Origin: Pseudomarimonas salicorniae
GTDB taxonomy: Bacteria > Pseudomonadota > Gammaproteobacteria > Xanthomonadales > Xanthomonadaceae
DNA: 64,000 bases
Reading direction: 5' to 3'
Assembly (NCBI RefSeq): GCF_023156535.1
Contig: NZ_JALNMH010000007.1
Coordinates: forward strand, 207,351 to 271,350
Part shown: in pieces, positions 35,661-44,473 of the stretch
Layout of the letters: each line of letters starts with the position of its first letter
Position numbering within the stretch: position 1 is the first letter of the stretch
Position numbers and translations under genes: made by a program
The notes under the pieces: generated by a model
The model's input: only the letters and a program-made list of their open reading frames with translations
Database searches by the model: none
What the model was told of the DNA's origin: nothing

Positions 35661-38600
35661 TCAGGCCAGCGGGTCTTCTCCATAGGTGCCGACGAACCGG
35701 AGCGCATCACTGTTCTCGAAGGCCGACTCGTCGAAGCGCAGTGCCTCGATGATGGTGGACATGGACGCCTCGTCGTTCGGCCGGTAGGCGCCCCAGCCAT
35801 TCCGCCCGGACCGCTTCACCCGGTACAGCGCGCGGTCGGCCAGTTCAACCAGCTGCTCCCAGTCGAGACTGGTCTTGGCATCAGTGAAGAGCGGGTACTC
35901 GACCAGGCCGACCGAGCAGGTGACCTGGCCGCTGCGCCCGTTGCCGAAGTCGAACTCGCGTTCCGCGCAACCGCGGCAGAGCCGCTCGCCGAGCAGGGGA
36001 ACGAACTCCGCCGGCGTCGGGCGGAACACCACCATGAACTCCTCGCCGCCCCAGCGCGCCACGTAGTCACCGGTGCGTACCTGGTTCTGGAGCAGGCCCG
36101 CGAACTGCTCCAGCACCCGGTCGCCGGCGGCGTGGCCATGCTCGTCGTTGACCCGCTTGAAGAAGTCGATGTCGAGCAGGGCGAAGACAATGACCTGGCC
36201 CAGGCCCGGATTGCGCTGCAGCTCGCGCCCGTAGAAGGCGAGATCCTTGGGGATCTGCTGGGAGAGGTAGCGGCGGTTGCGCAGACCGGTCAGCGGGTCG
36301 GTCAGGCTGGCCTCCTGCAGCTGACGGTTGGCCTCGGCAAGATCCGCCGTGCGCGCCTGGACAAGGCGCTCCAGTTCGGCGGCGCGCTGTTTGTAGCGTC
36401 GACGCTGGAGGAGCAGCAGTCCCAGCCCGCCCAGTGCCAGCAGCAGCCCCAGCAGCGCGCGGAACAGCCCGGTTTCGGTGAATCGGGGCGGCACGCTGAA
36501 CTCGATTGCGGCAGGCTTGCTCCAACGACCCTCTACCGTCGAGGCCTGTACCTCGAAGCGGTAGTCTCCGGCCGCGAGGTTGGTGTAGGCGGCGATGCGC
36601 AGTTCGGCGGCCTCGGGCTCGCGCCAGTCCTCGTGGTAGCCGATCAGCCGGTAGCGAAAGGCGACGCTGCGGGGATCGAGGAAACTGATGGCGGTGAACT
36701 CGATCGACAGGTCACGCTGACCCTCGGGTAGCGGGCCCGCCATTGCGTCCACGGCCCGCCATTCGCCGCCGACGCGCCAGCGCTCGACGATCGCCGGTGG
36801 CGGCTCACGGTCGAAGCGCACGTCGGCGGTATCCAGCGCGACCACGCCGTCGCGCGTCGGTGCCCACAGCACGCCCTCGCGGAACAGCCCCTTGGCAAGG
36901 CCGGCGCCGTTGCAGCAGAAGCCCTTCTGGCCGCCGCGGCGATCGCCGCGTTCGTTGAGCAGCATCTGCCCACGGACCCGCTTGCGCTGACCGGCGGCGA
37001 AACCGGCGAGATCGGCGAGCGGCACCCGATAGATGCCGCGTATGCCCGCCACCCAGAGCATGCCGGCATGGTCGGCGACAAAGAAGGGCGCGCTCTGCGG
37101 CACGCCCTGCGGGGCGCCGAAACTGTGCCAGCGCTGGCCATCGAAGTAGTGCAGGGCCTCGTTGAGGCTACCGAGCACCAGGCGCCCGTCGGGCAGCTCG
37201 TGCTGCACGGTGATGTCGAGACCCGGCGGGAGCCCCGCCTCGAGGCCGATCGGCACGAAGCGCTCGCCGCGAAACTCATGCGGCCCCGACTGGCTGCCAA
37301 CCAGGAGCCGGCCATCGCGGGTCAGCAGCAGGTGGCGAACCCGCGCGTCGAGCAGGCCATCGTCCTCGTCGAAGCGCTGCAGGACCTGGCCGTCGTCGCG
37401 GAACAGCCCTTGATTGGTGGCGATCCAGAGCAGGCCCTCGGCGTCGCGGAGCAGGCCGTTGACCTGCGCTCCGCGCAGGGCGACGAAGCGGGTGGGCTCG
37501 CCGAGCTGTCCGTCCTGCCACAGCGCCAGGCCCGCCCGGGTACCGATCCACAGCCGGCCGTCCTCGGGCAGCAGGGTGTAGGCATTGGGGTGCGGCAGCG
37601 CGCTGCCGGGCACGACCGACTCGAAGCGACCATCGACCAGGCGCTGCAGGCCATTGTCGCTGCCGACCCAGAGCCCGCCCTGGCCATCCGCCGCCAGGGA
37701 CCAGAGCAAGGGCGACTCCAGGCCCTCGCGACGGCCATAGCGCCGGGTCCAGCCGTCCCTCAGCCGGCTGAGCCCGTTCCATTGGCTGCCCAGCCAGAGG
37801 TTGTGCTCGCGGTCCTCGAAGATCCGTCGTACCGCCAGCCCGGCCTCGCCGTCCACCACCCGTTCCACCGGCCGGCCGTCGCGCAGCCGGGTCAGATGGG
37901 CCAGCTCGGCCACCCAGAGGTTGCCATCCCGATCCTCGTGCAGGGCCTCGATGGTGGCAGCGACCAGGTGCGGGGCCTCGACGTAGGGCTGCCACAGGTC
38001 ACCATCCAGCCAGAACAGTCCCGCCGTGGTGCCGGCCCACAGCCGGCCCTGGGCGCGCACCAGACGCGCGGCCACGGCGGTGGCGGCCTCGGTGGGCAGC
38101 TTCAGGAACTCGGTCTGACCGGCGGCATGCCGGTACACGCCTCCCAGGCTGCCGATCCACAGCGCATCGTCCTCTACCAGCAGGCTGCGTGCCGGGCCCG
38201 AGAGCTGCAGGCGAAGCTGCAGACGGGCGTCGACCACCGCATACACGGCATTGCCCGAGGCGGCCAGCACGGTCTCGCCCTCGGCCGCGAGGTCGGCGAT
38301 GTCCGGCTGCGCCTCGACGTCATCGGCCAGCGGAATGGGCTCGAAACGGCCGTCCTGTCGCCGCGCCAGGCCCTTGTAGGTGGCGATCCACAGGACGCCG
38401 TCAGGGCCGCTCAGCAGATCGTTGACCCAGCCTCCGGGCAGGGCCGGCTCGGCCTCGGGCGTGTAGACGGTGAAGCGGTGACCATCGAAGCGCGCCAGGC
38501 CCGCCTGGGTGCCTATCCACAGGTAGCCTTCCCCGTCCTGGGCGATGGCCCGGGCGCTGATCTGCGGCAGGCCCTGCTCGATGCTCCAGACATCCCGGAC

Positions 38601-38744
38601 GTAGTCATGGAAACGCTTGTCGGAATCGAGCGCCGCGGCGACGCCGGCCAGCCACAGGGCCGCCAACGCCAGCAGCGCGCGGATCGCCCCACACGCACGG
38701 ACCGTTCTTCCCGTGCCCGGCAGATGACTCCCGGAAACTCTCAC
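35661..38744 (-). CDS. Two-bladed-propeller sensor diguanylate cyclase (Reg_prop-Y_Y_Y-GGDEF)
   Basis: Membrane sensor of 1027 residues making cyclic di-GMP. A signal sequence (about 20-38) is followed by a periplasmic beta-propeller of Reg_prop repeats (GYLWIGTQAGLARFDG, GNLWVAELAHLTRL, GGLWVGSDNGLQRL) to about residue 640, a Y_Y_Y Ig-like domain (about 680-755), a membrane helix (about 765-787) and a short coiled coil. The C-terminal GGDEF domain has the active-site variant GGEEF (899-903) and an intact RxxD inhibitory site (RTGD) five residues before it. The GTG start overlaps the stop of the ETF-QO gene (GTGA), so it is translated from that transcript. The ligand is unknown. Confidence 0.9.
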   Translation of the reverse strand: MRVSGSHLPGTGRTVRACGAIRALLALAALWLAGVAAALDSDKRFHDYVRDVWSIEQGLPQISARAIAQDGEGYLWIGTQAGLARFDGHRFTVYTPEAEPALPGGWVNDLLSGPDGVLWIATYKGLARRQDGRFEPIPLADDVEAQPDIADLAAEGETVLAASGNAVYAVVDARLQLRLQLSGPARSLLVEDDALWIGSLGGVYRHAAGQTEFLKLPTEAATAVAARLVRAQGRLWAGTTAGLFWLDGDLWQPYVEAPHLVAATIEALHEDRDGNLWVAELAHLTRLRDGRPVERVVDGEAGLAVRRIFEDREHNLWLGSQWNGLSRLRDGWTRRYGRREGLESPLLWSLAADGQGGLWVGSDNGLQRLVDGRFESVVPGSALPHPNAYTLLPEDGRLWIGTRAGLALWQDGQLGEPTRFVALRGAQVNGLLRDAEGLLWIATNQGLFRDDGQVLQRFDEDDGLLDARVRHLLLTRDGRLLVGSQSGPHEFRGERFVPIGLEAGLPPGLDITVQHELPDGRLVLGSLNEALHYFDGQRWHSFGAPQGVPQSAPFFVADHAGMLWVAGIRGIYRVPLADLAGFAAGQRKRVRGQMLLNERGDRRGGQKGFCCNGAGLAKGLFREGVLWAPTRDGVVALDTADVRFDREPPPAIVERWRVGGEWRAVDAMAGPLPEGQRDLSIEFTAISFLDPRSVAFRYRLIGYHEDWREPEAAELRIAAYTNLAAGDYRFEVQASTVEGRWSKPAAIEFSVPPRFTETGLFRALLGLLLALGGLGLLLLQRRRYKQRAAELERLVQARTADLAEANRQLQEASLTDPLTGLRNRRYLSQQIPKDLAFYGRELQRNPGLGQVIVFALLDIDFFKRVNDEHGHAAGDRVLEQFAGLLQNQVRTGDYVARWGGEEFMVVFRPTPAEFVPLLGERLCRGCAEREFDFGNGRSGQVTCSVGLVEYPLFTDAKTSLDWEQLVELADRALYRVKRSGRNGWGAYRPNDEASMSTIIEALRFDESAFENSDALRFVGTYGEDPLA

Positions 38745-40342
38745 AGGTTCTGGTAGTTCGGTCCGGCGCCGCCCTCGGGCGTCACCCAGTTGATGATCTC
38801 GTAGGGATCCTTGATGTCGCAGGTCTTGCAGTGCACGCAGTTCGCGGCATTGATCTGCAGTCGGCGTTCACTGCCCTCGCCAACCATCTCGTAGACCCCG
38901 GCCGGGCAGAACCGGGTGCAGGGATTACCGTACTCGGTCGTGCAGCGGGTCAGGCAGATGCTGGTGTCGGCGACCTTCAGGTGGACCGGCTGGTCCTCGT
39001 CGTGCTCGGTGGCGGCAAAGTAGACGCCGGCCAGGCGGTCGCGCGGCGGAAGCTCGCGATCGACGTAGTCACGCTTGGGCGACTCCTGCTCGGACAGCTT
39101 GTTCAGGGTGGCGTGATCGGAGGCCACCTTCAGGGTCCACGGCGAGGCACCGGCGACCAGGGTCTCCCAGGCCGAATTCAGCAGACCGAACCAGAGGCCT
39201 TTCTTGAAACCCGGCTTGATGTTGCGGACCTTCTTCAGCTCGGCCATCACCGCCGAGCCGCGCAGCTTCGCGTCCCAGCCTTCGCTGCTGACCGAGGCAG
39301 CGATATGTTCAGCGGCGAGCATGCCCGAGCGCAGCGCCTGGTGGGTGCCCTTGATCTTCGGCACGTTGAGCAGTCCGGCGGTGTCGCCGATCAGCATCGC
39401 GCCCGGCATCTCCAGCTTCGGCAGGGACTGCCAGCCGCCGGTGACGATGGCGCGCGCACCCGCCGAGAGGATATTGCCGCCCTCGAGCAACGGCTTGATG
39501 GTCGGATGGTGCTTCCACTGCTGGAAGGCTTCGTAGGGCTGGTAGTTGGGGTCGCGGTAGTCGAGCCCGGATACGTAGCCCAGCGCGATGCGGTCGCCAT
39601 CGAGGTGATAGAGGAAGCTGCCGCCATAGGTGCGGGTGTCGGCCGGCCAGCCGAGCGAGTGGACGATCTTGCCGGGCTTTACCCGGCCCGCCGGCACCTG
39701 CCACAGCTCCTTGATGCCGATCGAATAGCTCTGCGGGTCGCTGTCGGCGTCCAGGCCGAAGCGCTTGACCAGGCGCTTGGTCAGGTGACCGCGGGCGCCC
39801 TCGGCCAGCACCGTCAGCTTCGCGCGGATGTCGATGCCCTGGGTGTAGCCGGCCTTCTGCGAGCCGTCCTTGGCGACACCCATGTCGCCAATGCACACAC
39901 CGCCGACCGACCCATCCTCGTTGTAGTAGATCTCGGAGGCGGCGAAGCCGGGATAGATCTCGACCCCCAGTGCTTCGGCCTGCGGCGCCATCCACGCGCA
40001 CATCGCGCCGAGGCTGACGATGAAGTTGCCGTGGTTGTTCATCTGCGGCGGCACGATGGGGAACTTGAAGCCACCGGTCTTCGTCAGGTACCAGAACTCG
40101 TCCTCGGCCGCCGGCACGCAGATCGGCGGCGGGTTGTCGCGCCAGCCGGGCAGCAGCTCGTCGAGCGGCTGCGGCTCGATCACCGCGCCGGACAGGATGT
40201 GGGCGCCGATGGTCGAGGACTTCTCGATCACGCAGACCGAGAGGTCGGCCTTGAGCTGTTTCAGACGGATGGCCAGCGCAAGCCCTGCCGGCCCTGCGCC
40301 CACAACCACCACGTCGTATTCCATGAACTCGCGCTCGCTCAT
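38741..40342 (-). CDS. Electron-transfer flavoprotein-ubiquinone oxidoreductase
   Basis: Membrane-associated FAD/4Fe-4S enzyme of 533 residues that passes electrons from ETF (fatty-acid and amino-acid dehydrogenases) to ubiquinone. The N-terminal FAD motif is VVVVGAGPAGLALAIRL, with IEKSSTIGAHILSGAVIEP following. The C-terminal ferredoxin-like region holds the cluster cysteines in CTRFCPAGVYE and CVHCKTCDIKDP, preceding INWVTPEGGAGPNYQNL, the conserved C-terminus of ETF-QO. The ATG at 40342 gives the usual short N-terminus before the FAD motif; a start 20 codons earlier is unlikely. A probable promoter lies in the divergent gap. Its stop overlaps the diguanylate cyclase start. Confidence 0.95.
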   Translation of the reverse strand: MSEREFMEYDVVVVGAGPAGLALAIRLKQLKADLSVCVIEKSSTIGAHILSGAVIEPQPLDELLPGWRDNPPPICVPAAEDEFWYLTKTGGFKFPIVPPQMNNHGNFIVSLGAMCAWMAPQAEALGVEIYPGFAASEIYYNEDGSVGGVCIGDMGVAKDGSQKAGYTQGIDIRAKLTVLAEGARGHLTKRLVKRFGLDADSDPQSYSIGIKELWQVPAGRVKPGKIVHSLGWPADTRTYGGSFLYHLDGDRIALGYVSGLDYRDPNYQPYEAFQQWKHHPTIKPLLEGGNILSAGARAIVTGGWQSLPKLEMPGAMLIGDTAGLLNVPKIKGTHQALRSGMLAAEHIAASVSSEGWDAKLRGSAVMAELKKVRNIKPGFKKGLWFGLLNSAWETLVAGASPWTLKVASDHATLNKLSEQESPKRDYVDRELPPRDRLAGVYFAATEHDEDQPVHLKVADTSICLTRCTTEYGNPCTRFCPAGVYEMVGEGSERRLQINAANCVHCKTCDIKDPYEIINWVTPEGGAGPNYQNL

Positions 40343-40448
40343 CGCTGGCCGTCCTGTGCTGTCGCGCGACGCCCGCCGCGCTGGGGATGTGTGCTTGCTC
40401 ACCGCGACGTCGCGGCCCTGCCAGGCCTGCGCCCATGCGGCAGCGCGG

Positions 40449-40478
40449 ATTATAGGCCGCCCACCGCGCAGGCATAAT
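40449..40478. promoter_or_regulatory. Possible back-to-back promoter elements between ETF-QO and amidase
   Basis: The leftward strand has a perfect -10 TATAAT (40454-40449) and the rightward strand has CATAAT (40473-40478), 34 nt before the amidase ATG. Each would use the other's region as a poor -35 (TTATGC and TTATAG). The arrangement fits overlapping divergent promoters for the two genes. Confidence 0.4.
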
Positions 40479-40511
40479 GCGCCCAGCGCCCCACCACGGA
40501 ACCCGGAGCCG

Positions 40512-41861
40512 ATGAGCGACGCAACTTCCGCCTTGCGGAACTCCTCGATGTGCCGGCAGCTGAGCCTGCTGGCACGTGGCGAGTTGAGCGCACGCGCGCT
40601 GACCGAGTCCTATCTCGGCGCGATCGAGCGCGAGAATCCCGAACGCAACGCATTCTGGGTCATCGACCAGGAGGGCGCGTTGGCGGCCGCCGATGCCGCC
40701 GACCTGCGTCGCGCCCGGGGCGAGCCACTGGGCCGGCTCGACGGTATTCCGCTGGCGGTCAAGGACAACTTCGACGTCAAGGGCCTGCCCACCAGTGGAG
40801 GACTGGTCGGACGCCGGCAGATGGTCGCCGAGCAGGACGCCCACTGCATCGCGCGGCTGCGCGGCGCCGGCGCGGTGATTCTCGGCAAGACCAGCCTCGA
40901 CGAGGCCATGCTTGGCACCACCGGCGCCCATCCCACCTTCGGCCATGTTCCCCATCCGCTGGATGCGGGCCTGGCCGCCGGCGGCTCCTCCGCCGGGTCG
41001 GCGGTGGCGGTGGCGGCCGGCCTTGCCAGCGCCGCGATCGGCACCGATACGCTCGGCTCGGTGCGGATCCCGGCGGCCTTCTGCGGCGTCTACGGGCTGC
41101 GCCCGACCCAGGGAGAGATCTCCTGCGCCGGCGTGTTGCCGGCGCTGCCGCGACTCGATGTGGTCGGCCCGCTGGCCCGCTCGCTGGATGACCTCACCCT
41201 GCTGCTTCAGGTGATGAGCGGCTACGACAACAACGACCCGCGTTCACGCCGTCGGCGGGTACCACTGGCCCTCCCCGACTGGGAGCCGGGCAGCCTGCGC
41301 TGCGGGGTGATCGCCGACCCCGCCGACCTCGGCGCCGAGCCTGAGGTGGTCGCGGCCTTCGATAAGGCCATCGAGGAATGCGGCCGCCTGCTGGGCAAGA
41401 TCAGCTCGGTTCCCCTGGCCGGATTCGAGCTGCCGCGCCTGCGCCGCGCCGCCTTCCTGATGATGGAGGCGGGTCTGGCCAGCCTGCCCGCCGCAGAGCT
41501 GGAGGGCGCCTCGGCGCGCCTGCAGTCTATGCTCGACTTCGCCCGCTGCCGGACGGCCGTGCACTACGCCCATGCCGACCGCGCCCTGGATAGCGCGGTG
41601 ATTGCCACCCGCCGCCTCTTCGAGCAGGTCGACGTGCTGCTGCTCCCGACCGTCCCGCAGCCGCCGCCACCGCTCGGCGCCGAGGAGCCCTCCCACCTCG
41701 CCGACTTCTGCAGCTTTGCCAGCCTCGCCGGCTGCCCGGCGCTCAGCCTGCCCCTGCCGGGCCAGCTCGGCCTGTCCCTGGTCGGTCCGCGTGGAAGCGA
41801 CCTGCGCCTGCTCGAGCTCGGCGAGGTGATTGCCGCCCTGCTGGGGAACGAGCAGGAGTAG
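40512..41861 (+). CDS. Amidase-signature family amidohydrolase
   Basis: Hydrolase of 449 residues with the Ser-cis-Ser-Lys triad of the amidase signature family: Lys in LAVKDNFDV, the glycine/serine stretch AAGGSSAGSAVAVAAG, and the nucleophile region GTDTLGSVRIPAAFCG. A GGAG ribosome site precedes the ATG. It resembles GatA and allophanate-hydrolase-type amidases, but no gatB or gatC is adjacent, so a tRNA-amidation role is unlikely. The natural amide substrate is not predictable. The downstream AlkB-like gene starts about 60 nt after its stop and may be co-transcribed. Confidence 0.88.
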   Translation: MSDATSALRNSSMCRQLSLLARGELSARALTESYLGAIERENPERNAFWVIDQEGALAAADAADLRRARGEPLGRLDGIPLAVKDNFDVKGLPTSGGLVGRRQMVAEQDAHCIARLRGAGAVILGKTSLDEAMLGTTGAHPTFGHVPHPLDAGLAAGGSSAGSAVAVAAGLASAAIGTDTLGSVRIPAAFCGVYGLRPTQGEISCAGVLPALPRLDVVGPLARSLDDLTLLLQVMSGYDNNDPRSRRRRVPLALPDWEPGSLRCGVIADPADLGAEPEVVAAFDKAIEECGRLLGKISSVPLAGFELPRLRRAAFLMMEAGLASLPAAELEGASARLQSMLDFARCRTAVHYAHADRALDSAVIATRRLFEQVDVLLLPTVPQPPPPLGAEEPSHLADFCSFASLAGCPALSLPLPGQLGLSLVGPRGSDLRLLELGEVIAALLGNEQE

Positions 41862-41922
41862 GGTGGCCGACAACGCCATGCGGGTGCTCCGACCGCACAC
41901 GGCGCATGCCAGGCTGGCTGTC

Positions 41923-42549
41923 ATGGGAGAACACATTCCCGCGCTGATCACCGATCTGCCCGGCGCCATCCTGCGCTGGGCGCCGGGGTTCCTCGATCGC
42001 GACCAGGCCGACAGGTTGCTTCGCCAGCTGCGCAATGAGATCCCCTGGGAGCAGCACCACGTGCGCCTGTTCGGACGAAGCCATCCGGCTCCGCGACTGT
42101 CCTGCTGGGTAGGCGATGCGCAAGCCCGCTACCGGTATTCCGGCACGCTGTTCGAACCCCGCCCCTGGACGCCAGCGCTCTCAGCGCTGCGCAACCGATT
42201 GAACGACCTGTTGGGCGCGGGATTCAACAGCGTCCTGGCCAATCTTTACCGCGGCGGCGCCGACGGTATGGGCTGGCACGCCGATGACGAACCCGAGCTC
42301 GGCCCCGACCCGCTGATCGCCTCGCTCAGCCTCGGCGCGCCGAGGCGCTTCCTGCTGCGCAGCCGCGACCGCCGCCAGCGCGCCGAGCTGCTTCTCACGC
42401 ATGGCTCCCTGCTGCTGATGGAGGGTGCCACCCAGCAGCACACCCAGCACAGCCTGCCGAAGACCGCCCGCCCCAGCGGCGAGCGGATCAATCTGACCTT
42501 CCGCCGGATCGTCAATGCCACACCGCCGGGAGCGCGCGGGGTACGGTAG
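41923..42549 (+). CDS. AlkB-like Fe(II)/2-oxoglutarate dioxygenase
   Basis: Nucleic-acid repair-type dioxygenase of 208 residues, expected to remove alkyl groups from bases by oxidative demethylation. The iron triad is HAD (His119, Asp121) in GWHADDE with the distal His176 in TQHSLPK, and Arg188 and Arg194 in ERINLTFRR bind 2-oxoglutarate. N- and C-terminal features (RLFGRSHPAPRLSCW, YSGTLFEP, VLANLYRGGADGMGWH) match the AlkB2/3-like group. An AGG sits 9 nt before the chosen ATG; another ATG at 41878 would add 15 residues. Follows the amidase gene. Confidence 0.9.
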   Translation: MGEHIPALITDLPGAILRWAPGFLDRDQADRLLRQLRNEIPWEQHHVRLFGRSHPAPRLSCWVGDAQARYRYSGTLFEPRPWTPALSALRNRLNDLLGAGFNSVLANLYRGGADGMGWHADDEPELGPDPLIASLSLGAPRRFLLRSRDRRQRAELLLTHGSLLLMEGATQQHTQHSLPKTARPSGERINLTFRRIVNATPPGARGVR

Positions 42550-42683
42550 GAGCCCGACGGCTTTCAAGCCAGGCAGGCGGCGGCCTGCCGACGAAACCCG
42601 CTGCGGCCAGCGAGATACACCGCGCGCCGGCTACCGGAAAGCGCGGTCGCCGACCAGGACATGGCAGAGACCGAGGACCAATT

Positions 42684-42816
42684 CGGGCGCGAAGTTCGCA
42701 TTCGCCCCGGTCCCGCTGTAGGAGCCAGCTTGCTGGCGATAGGCGCCCCGGATGGGACGATCGCCAGCAAGCTGGCTCCTACATTCGGGTGTTGTGGAAG
42801 GTCTTCTTTGCGCCCC
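42684..42816 (+). repeat. 133-bp palindromic REP/MITE-like element, copy 2
   Basis: Same orientation as copy 1. The 24-bp inverted repeat is at 42717-42740 and 42760-42783, and the left end CGGGCGCGAA is intact. The right end has decayed (TTTGCGCCCC) and touches the stop codon of the lipoprotein gene at 42816. Confidence 0.85.
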
Positions 42817-43511
42817 TACCGGCCCTTCGCCGCGTCCTGCTGCGGGGCGGCGGCGGTATCGGTGTCGGTGATCCTCTCGCTCGCCGCCGCGGCCTGGGTC
42901 GTGGTCCAGCGGGCGAGCTCGAAAACGGCTGCGTGGGCGGCGCGCTGCAGGGTCTGCGCGCCCGCGGCGCTGCCGCCGCCCTCGACCGGCGCGTCCTGCA
43001 CGAACCGGGCGCTGGCGACGGCGCGCGCGCTGGCGGCGTCGAGCAGCAGGGCGTGCAGTTCGACGCGGGCCTGCGCGCCGGCACTGTAGTCGAGCTCGAA
43101 ACGCTCGATGCGCAGGACCAGCTGCAGGTCGGGCTTGATGCCGCCGCCCGGCGCCGCGGCGGCCGCGAAGCTGCCGGACAGGGCGCGCAGCAGCTGCGAC
43201 TGCAGCCATCGCGGGGTGCGATCGGGCAGGGCCACGCCCGCGAGCTGGGCCAGCTGGCCGGCCTCATCGCGGACCAGGATGCGGGTGCCGTCGAGCAATG
43301 CCGAGGCCTGCGGCTCGGGCACCAGCAGCTGCAGCGGCAGGGCCTCGGCGGAGGCCATCGGACTCGCCTGAGCCGGCACATCGACCACGGCCAACGGCGC
43401 CCTGGGCGTAAGCCCGCAGCCGGCAAGCAGGCCGGCGGCCAGGGCGATGCCCGCAAGCTTCAGGCTGGAGCGGAACGGACGAACGGCAGGTCGGGCGTAC
43501 GGGCGGTTCAT
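42816..43511 (-). CDS. ABC transport auxiliary lipoprotein (PqiC/Mla-associated)
   Basis: Lipoprotein of 231 residues, last gene of an MCE-type lipid transport operon. The signal peptide ends in a lipobox (AAGLLAGC) and the mature part (LPLQLLVPEPQASALLDGTRILV, then WLQSQLLRALSGSF and LQLVLRIERFELDY) matches the ABC_trans_aux family that includes PqiC, thought to sit in the outer membrane and receive or pass lipids. The ATG overlaps the MCE gene stop by 4 nt. The C-terminal tail after about residue 205 is Ala/Thr-rich and runs into a repeat element, so it may have been altered by it. Confidence 0.83.
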   Translation of the reverse strand: MNRPYARPAVRPFRSSLKLAGIALAAGLLAGCGLTPRAPLAVVDVPAQASPMASAEALPLQLLVPEPQASALLDGTRILVRDEAGQLAQLAGVALPDRTPRWLQSQLLRALSGSFAAAAAPGGGIKPDLQLVLRIERFELDYSAGAQARVELHALLLDAASARAVASARFVQDAPVEGGGSAAGAQTLQRAAHAAVFELARWTTTQAAAASERITDTDTAAAPQQDAAKGR

Positions 43512-44473
43512 TCGGGCTGGTACTCCGGGAGCTGGTCACGGCCGAGCACGAAGCCCGGGGGGTTCTGTTCGAGCTTCTGGCTGATCCGCCGCCAATCCTC
43601 AAGCAGGGCGCGCAGCTCGGCGAGGGTGGGGCCGACCTGGGCCAGACCCTCCTGGGTGAAGCCGGTGAGCGCGGCACGGTTGTCCTGGACCAGCTCGGCG
43701 CTGTCCCGGGTCAGTCGCTCGATCGAATCAAGGCTGGAATTGAGCTTCGCGCTGAGTTTCGGCAGCTCTTCGCTCAGCGCCCCGTCGGCCCGGGCCAGAC
43801 TGGTGTCGAGCCGGCGCATGGCGGATTCAGCACCGTCCAGCAGCTCGGCGAGGCGCTGGCTGGCGTTGGCCGCCTCGGCGAGCACGGTGCGGATGTCCGA
43901 CTCGCTCTCCGCGGTGGCGCGGCTCAGCGTTTCGAGGTGTTCAAGCGTGGCCGACACCCGGTCGACGTTCTGCTTGGACAGCAGCCGGTTGATCCGCACC
44001 AGCACCTGGCTGGTGGTGCTGGCGATGTCCTCGCTGCTGCTGAGGAGCTGGGCGATGGCCGAGGGCTGCGCCTGGATCACCGCCGGGTCTTCCTCGCTTC
44101 CGAGCAACAGGGGCGACTCCGGCTTGCCGCCGCTGAGCTGGATGATGGCGACGCCGGTCACACCGGTGAAGCTGAGCTTGGCCACGGTATCGGTGCGCAC
44201 CGGCACCTCGGCGCCAATGCGCACCGTGGCCCAGACCCTGGACGGATCATCCGGGTCGAGCTGCAGCCGGCGCACCTCGCCGACCTGGATGCCGTTGTAC
44301 TGCACCGCACCGCCGACCGTGAGCCCGGTGACGGACTCCTCGAAGATCACCCGGTAGACATTCCACTGGCGGTCGAGCGCGGTCTTGCCCAGCCACAGGG
44401 CAAAACCCATGGCGACGGCGACCACGGCCAGCGCAAAGGCGCCGATCATGACGTGGTGGGCGCGGGTTTCCAT
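43508..44473 (-). CDS. MCE/MlaD-family substrate-binding protein
   Basis: Periplasmic protein of 321 residues anchored by one N-terminal helix (about 8-28). The MCE domain follows (about 38-115: VYRVIFEESVTGLTVGGAVQYNGIQVGEV, shortened here to its key segments GLTVGGAVQYNG and VRIGAEVPVRTDT). A long helical C-terminal region (about 145-300) with heptad character resembles the needle-forming helices of PqiB/YebT-like or MlaD-type proteins. Works with the permease and ATPase encoded upstream to move phospholipids or other hydrophobic molecules between membranes. The start overlaps the ATPase stop by 1 nt (TGATG). Confidence 0.88.
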   Translation of the reverse strand: METRAHHVMIGAFALAVVAVAMGFALWLGKTALDRQWNVYRVIFEESVTGLTVGGAVQYNGIQVGEVRRLQLDPDDPSRVWATVRIGAEVPVRTDTVAKLSFTGVTGVAIIQLSGGKPESPLLLGSEEDPAVIQAQPSAIAQLLSSSEDIASTTSQVLVRINRLLSKQNVDRVSATLEHLETLSRATAESESDIRTVLAEAANASQRLAELLDGAESAMRRLDTSLARADGALSEELPKLSAKLNSSLDSIERLTRDSAELVQDNRAALTGFTQEGLAQVGPTLAELRALLEDWRRISQKLEQNPPGFVLGRDQLPEYQPE

